Shown one piece after another: positions 5,720 to 5,810 of a DNA stretch of 5,810 bases. The position numbers and the translations under genes are program-made. Origin of the DNA: an uncultured Acetatifactor sp. (lineage in GTDB: Bacteria > Bacillota > Clostridia > Lachnospirales > Lachnospiraceae); the NCBI GenBank assembly GCA_910585615.1, contig CAJUFO010000144.1:1-5810 (forward strand), given 5' to 3'. The notes under the pieces are model-generated. The model saw nothing but the letters and a program-made list of their open reading frames with translations. It was not told the origin of the DNA and made no database searches. The stretch's first letter is position 1; every line of letters starts with the position of its first letter.

Positions 5720-5786
5720 GGTTACAAGGATTGAAAAACAGTCCTGCGCATCTTGAAGAACAGATTTCTGGAGAGGAGAGGTAGGT

Positions 5787-5810
5787 ATGATGAAAGCTGT
5801 ATTGGACATG
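5787..5810 (+). CDS. Start of a further gene, cut by the window end
   Basis: GGAGAGGAGAGG (5770-5781) precedes two adjacent in-frame ATG codons at 5787 and 5790, leaving 5 or 8 nt. The frame then reads MMKAVLDM to the last base. A good promoter lies about 70 bp upstream. Eight codons are too few to name a product. Confidence 0.65.

Overview
The window looks like chromosomal DNA of a gut-type Firmicute, most likely a member of Lachnospiraceae (Clostridia). The reasons are strong AGGAGG-like ribosome binding sites, moderate GC genes separated by AT-rich spacers, a small clostridial-type Cro/C1 regulator, a pilin-type surface protein, and a clostridial fusion of an ECF sigma factor to a large outer domain. 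The species is an inference; no rRNA or tRNA gene is present to fix it.

Layout. Positions 1-561 hold the C-terminal part of a protein whose frame is already open at the window edge; it resembles the tail of DUF262-type proteins often carried on mobile elements. A promoter with a perfect inverted repeat in its spacer (609-636) precedes a 126-residue three-helix membrane protein (683-1063). Convergent to it, with only 5 bp between the stop codons, is a Cro/C1-type regulator on the minus strand (1069-1347). The regulator is divergent from a two-gene operon. The roughly 210 bp between them contains a plausible promoter in each direction and two perfect 15-bp palindromes, one in each leader.

The core is the operon 1562-5370. 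Its first gene encodes a secreted, membrane-anchored protein with a single pilin-type N-terminal domain on an acidic Ala/Glu/Ser stalk, with no LPXTG sortase signal. 32 bp later comes a 974-residue protein that joins an intact ECF sigma factor (sigma2 plus sigma4), one transmembrane helix and about 700 extracellular residues with two DxDxDG-type calcium-loop motifs. I infer a one-piece transmembrane sigma factor that senses something outside the cell, paired with a small surface protein that may be its ligand, partner or target. The divergent regulator may control the pair.

The last 440 bp hold no long gene. A 37-codon ORF with a strong ribosome binding site looks like a gene start cut off at 5443 by a densely folding 104-bp element with four copies of an 11-13 bp motif in inverted arrangement (5443-5546). 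AT-rich DNA follows, then a good promoter (5691-5719) and the first eight codons of another plus-strand gene at the window end.
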